Assembly: GCA_025935155.1 (NCBI GenBank)
Contig: JAICVV010000009.1
Location: 1-16,532, forward strand
Reading direction: 5' to 3'
DNA: 16,532 nucleotides
Source of the DNA: Alphaproteobacteria bacterium
Lineage (GTDB): Bacteria; Pseudomonadota; Alphaproteobacteria; Micropepsales; Micropepsaceae
Shown: positions 14,712-16,532 of the stretch, in pieces
Layout of the letters: every line of letters starts with the position of its first letter
Numbering within the stretch: position 1 is the first letter of the stretch
Position numbers and translations under genes: made by a program
Notes under the pieces: model-generated
Databases searched by the model: none
What the model saw: the letters and a program-made list of their open reading frames with translations, nothing else
What the model was told of the DNA's origin: nothing

Positions 14712-16151
14712 TCAGCGCAATTCCGATTGCTGCCTGATGCTTTCGCACGGAGCACGCGTCTCAAGACGATAGACAAGTACGAGCAACACGAGTGCGGGTA
14801 TACCTGCCGACGCCGTCGCAATGAAAAAAGGAACAAAGCCGACGACATTGCCGGGTAATCCGCCAGTTCCCGGAAGCCACGTGTCGAAAATGCTTCGATG
14901 ATGGGCAAACCAGTCGACGAATACGCCGGAGACGCCACCAATCAGTTTTCCGGGAAGGGCATAGAAAGAGCTGAACAGGGCATATTGCGTTGCCGTAAAG
15001 GCGGCGCTGGTCAGGCTTGACATATACGCCAGCAAAGCCGTTCCCGCGAATCCGGAAGCGAGATTTTCGACACCGATCGCAATGGCGAACATCGCAAGAT
15101 TGTGTCCGCTGGCTGCGAGCAGTGCGTAAGTGAGGTTGCCGGCGATGACGGCAATAAGGCCGATGAACAGCGAACGCATGATCCCGAGCCGGAAAACAAA
15201 AAATCCGCCGAGCAACGCTCCTGCAATTGTCACCCACACGCCAACCAGACCGGACATCGTGCCGATTTCAACAAGCGAAAAACTTTGCCGGTACATAGGG
15301 CGCGCCACTGTTCCCATGATAAAATCTGGGAGGCGATACGTTCCAATCATCACAAGGATGAGTAGCCCCGCCCAGCGATGCTGGCGGAAAAAATCGACGA
15401 ACGGCGCGACCACTGCAGCATAGAACCAGCCGAGCGCGGAACCGGTTCTGCCGCGGATATGGAGCTTTTTCTCGGCAATATCCACTTGCTCCGCCGCATC
15501 GCTTTCCGGCGGTCTGCGCGCGGCGAAGGTTGCGCCCATTCCCAAAAAAATCAGGCAACCGAGGAAGAGCAGTCCAGTGCGCCAGGAGGCGAGTTGCGCG
15601 ATATAGGGAGTAAGCGCCGCGGTCGCGAGCGCCGTCAGCCGATAGCCGAGCTGATAGGCGCCGAGCATCGTTCCCTGCTCCTCGCGTGGCGCAATCTCGA
15701 TACGCCAGGCGTCCACCGAAATGTCCTGGCTTGCGCCCGAAAATCCCAGCAGAAGAGCGAAGAGCGCGACCTGAACCAGGTCCGTGCGGGGATTCGAAAA
15801 GCAGAGGCCGGCAAAGGCGATCAGTATTCCCAGTTGCGCGACCAACATCCATGAGCGGCGTTTGCCAAGCAGGCGGTGCAGCACAGGCAGATGCACCTGA
15901 TCCAGTATAGGTGCCCAGACAAACTTGAACGAATAGGGAAGAAGAGTGTAGGCGAACAGGCCGATATCGGTCATGGAAACGCCGTTGTCGGTAAGCCATA
16001 AGCCCAGTACGTTAGATATTGTGAGCAGCGGAAGTCCGCACGCCGCGCCGAGCACCAGCATCGTCGCGGTACGCCGCTTCAGGTAAGACTGAAGGGCCGC
16101 TCGCGTGCGGCTAACAGGCTCGGGCGCCGATGCGCGCGGCGCTGCGCTCAT
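14712..16151 (-). CDS. AmpG-like MFS permease
   Basis: A 479-residue membrane protein with about 12 hydrophobic segments and a short cytoplasmic N-terminus. It has AmpG/PAT-family marks: GLPLLTISNVLGLWLTDNGV (39-58), IGLFAYTLLPYSFKFVWAPI (63-82), KRRSWMLVAQ (97-106) and SQDISVDAWRIE (141-152). E. coli AmpG (491 residues) imports anhydromuropeptides for cell-wall recycling. Members of the wider family carry other cargo, so the substrate here is an inference; I do not give it the ampG symbol. Its ATG overlaps the stop of the upstream receiver protein as ATGA. The olsB-like gene follows 93 bases downstream of its stop. Confidence 0.88.
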   Translation of the reverse strand: MSAAPRASAPEPVSRTRAALQSYLKRRTATMLVLGAACGLPLLTISNVLGLWLTDNGVSMTDIGLFAYTLLPYSFKFVWAPILDQVHLPVLHRLLGKRRSWMLVAQLGILIAFAGLCFSNPRTDLVQVALFALLLGFSGASQDISVDAWRIEIAPREEQGTMLGAYQLGYRLTALATAALTPYIAQLASWRTGLLFLGCLIFLGMGATFAARRPPESDAAEQVDIAEKKLHIRGRTGSALGWFYAAVVAPFVDFFRQHRWAGLLILVMIGTYRLPDFIMGTVARPMYRQSFSLVEIGTMSGLVGVWVTIAGALLGGFFVFRLGIMRSLFIGLIAVIAGNLTYALLAASGHNLAMFAIAIGVENLASGFAGTALLAYMSSLTSAAFTATQYALFSSFYALPGKLIGGVSGVFVDWFAHHRSIFDTWLPGTGGLPGNVVGFVPFFIATASAGIPALVLLVLVYRLETRAPCESIRQQSELR

Positions 16152-16532
16152 GCCGCGTCGCGGGGCAGTTCACGTTGAGAGAAAACCTGTTTCAGCATCG
16201 CATCCAGGTTGGCAGGGTCTATGGGTTTTGTCAGGAAACCATCCATGCCCGCCTCAAGGCAAGTGCGTCTGCCGCTTTCCACCGCGTCGGCCGTGAGTGC
16301 AAGAATTGGCGTGCGTGGCCTGCCCAGCGTGGCCTCGCGTTGCCTCCATCGTCGGGTGGTCTCGATGCCATTCAGGCCCGGCATATGAATGTCGGTGAGG
16401 ACAAGGTCGAAAGTTTCGCGTTCGCCAAGTCTCAAGGCAGCTTCGCCGCAATGGACCTCGCGCACCTTGTAGCCGCGTTGCTTCAGCAATTGCCGAAGCA
16501 GCATCGCGCTGACGGGATTGTCTTCTGCCATA
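16148..16532 (-). CDS. Response-regulator receiver domain, C-terminal end of a longer protein
   Basis: The visible 127 residues are a nearly complete CheY-like receiver ending soon after its last helix. The acidic pocket begins at AEDNPVSAMLL (2-12), the phospho-accepting Asp47 is in LVLTDIHMPGLNGIE, Thr80 in ILALTAD and Lys102 in FLTKPID. The in-frame ATG at 16531 cannot be the true start, because the first receiver beta strand would be missing, so the gene continues beyond the right edge. The AEDNPVS form with a short tail is typical of receivers at the C-terminus of hybrid sensor kinases, so I infer that kind of protein. Its stop overlaps the transporter start by four bases. Confidence 0.85.
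   Translation of the reverse strand, partial: MAEDNPVSAMLLRQLLKQRGYKVREVHCGEAALRLGERETFDLVLTDIHMPGLNGIETTRRWRQREATLGRPRTPILALTADAVESGRRTCLEAGMDGFLTKPIDPANLDAMLKQVFSQRELPRDAA

Noticed and set aside
13938..14858. Open frame of 306 codons on the plus strand
   Set aside because: It is antisense to the olsB-like gene and the end of the transporter gene, with no ribosome-binding site and shadow-like composition.
16148..16531. Free-standing single-domain response regulator starting at ATG 16531
   Set aside because: A receiver beginning MAEDNP would lack its first beta strand; the frame stays open to the window edge, so it is treated as the end of a longer protein.

Overview
The window looks like a chromosomal segment of an alphaproteobacterium; I cannot place it to genus. 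The grounds are a GC-rich sequence, an hrcA-grpE pair, an rph-rdgB-hemW run, an OlsB-type ornithine acyltransferase, and a palindromic element resembling the CGTCATGGCCGGG...CCCGGCCAT repeats common in alphaproteobacterial genomes. There are 18 protein-coding genes: 16 whole and 2 cut by the window edges. I see no rRNA, tRNA, CRISPR array, insertion sequence or phage gene.

Bases 1-4987 hold phenylacetate catabolism. paaA, paaB and the first codons of paaC lie on the minus strand. They encode subunits of the oxygenase that epoxidises phenylacetyl-CoA. paaG (isomerase to the oxepin) and paaZ (ring hydrolase/aldehyde dehydrogenase) lie on the plus strand. A possible 35-residue membrane protein precedes paaG. 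An unrecognised 126-residue protein sits between paaG and paaZ on the opposite strand. A composite of three hairpins fills the paaB-paaC gap and includes the paaC start codon.

Bases 5015-7555 (minus strand) carry hrcA, grpE and dapB: heat-shock repressor, DnaK nucleotide exchange factor and a lysine/diaminopimelate enzyme. Reading away from hrcA, bases 7680-10142 carry rph, rdgB and hemW as a tightly overlapping plus-strand unit (tRNA 3' maturation, nucleotide-pool cleaning, heme chaperone).

Bases 10139-13697 hold an LpoA-like lipoprotein on the minus strand, with rsmI, yraN and gshB leading away on the plus strand. The lpoA/rsmI/yraN neighbourhood is also known from E. coli. A small hairpin follows gshB.

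Bases 13773-16532 (minus strand) carry the end of a receiver-domain protein, an AmpG-like MFS transporter overlapping it by 4 bases, and an olsB-like gene.

Most of the window is ordinary core genome plus one catabolic cluster. I found no convincing new multi-gene system. The items most worth a second look are the hairpin element over the paaC start, the orphan gene between paaG and paaZ, the tiny membrane ORF before paaG, and the receiver-transporter coupling.
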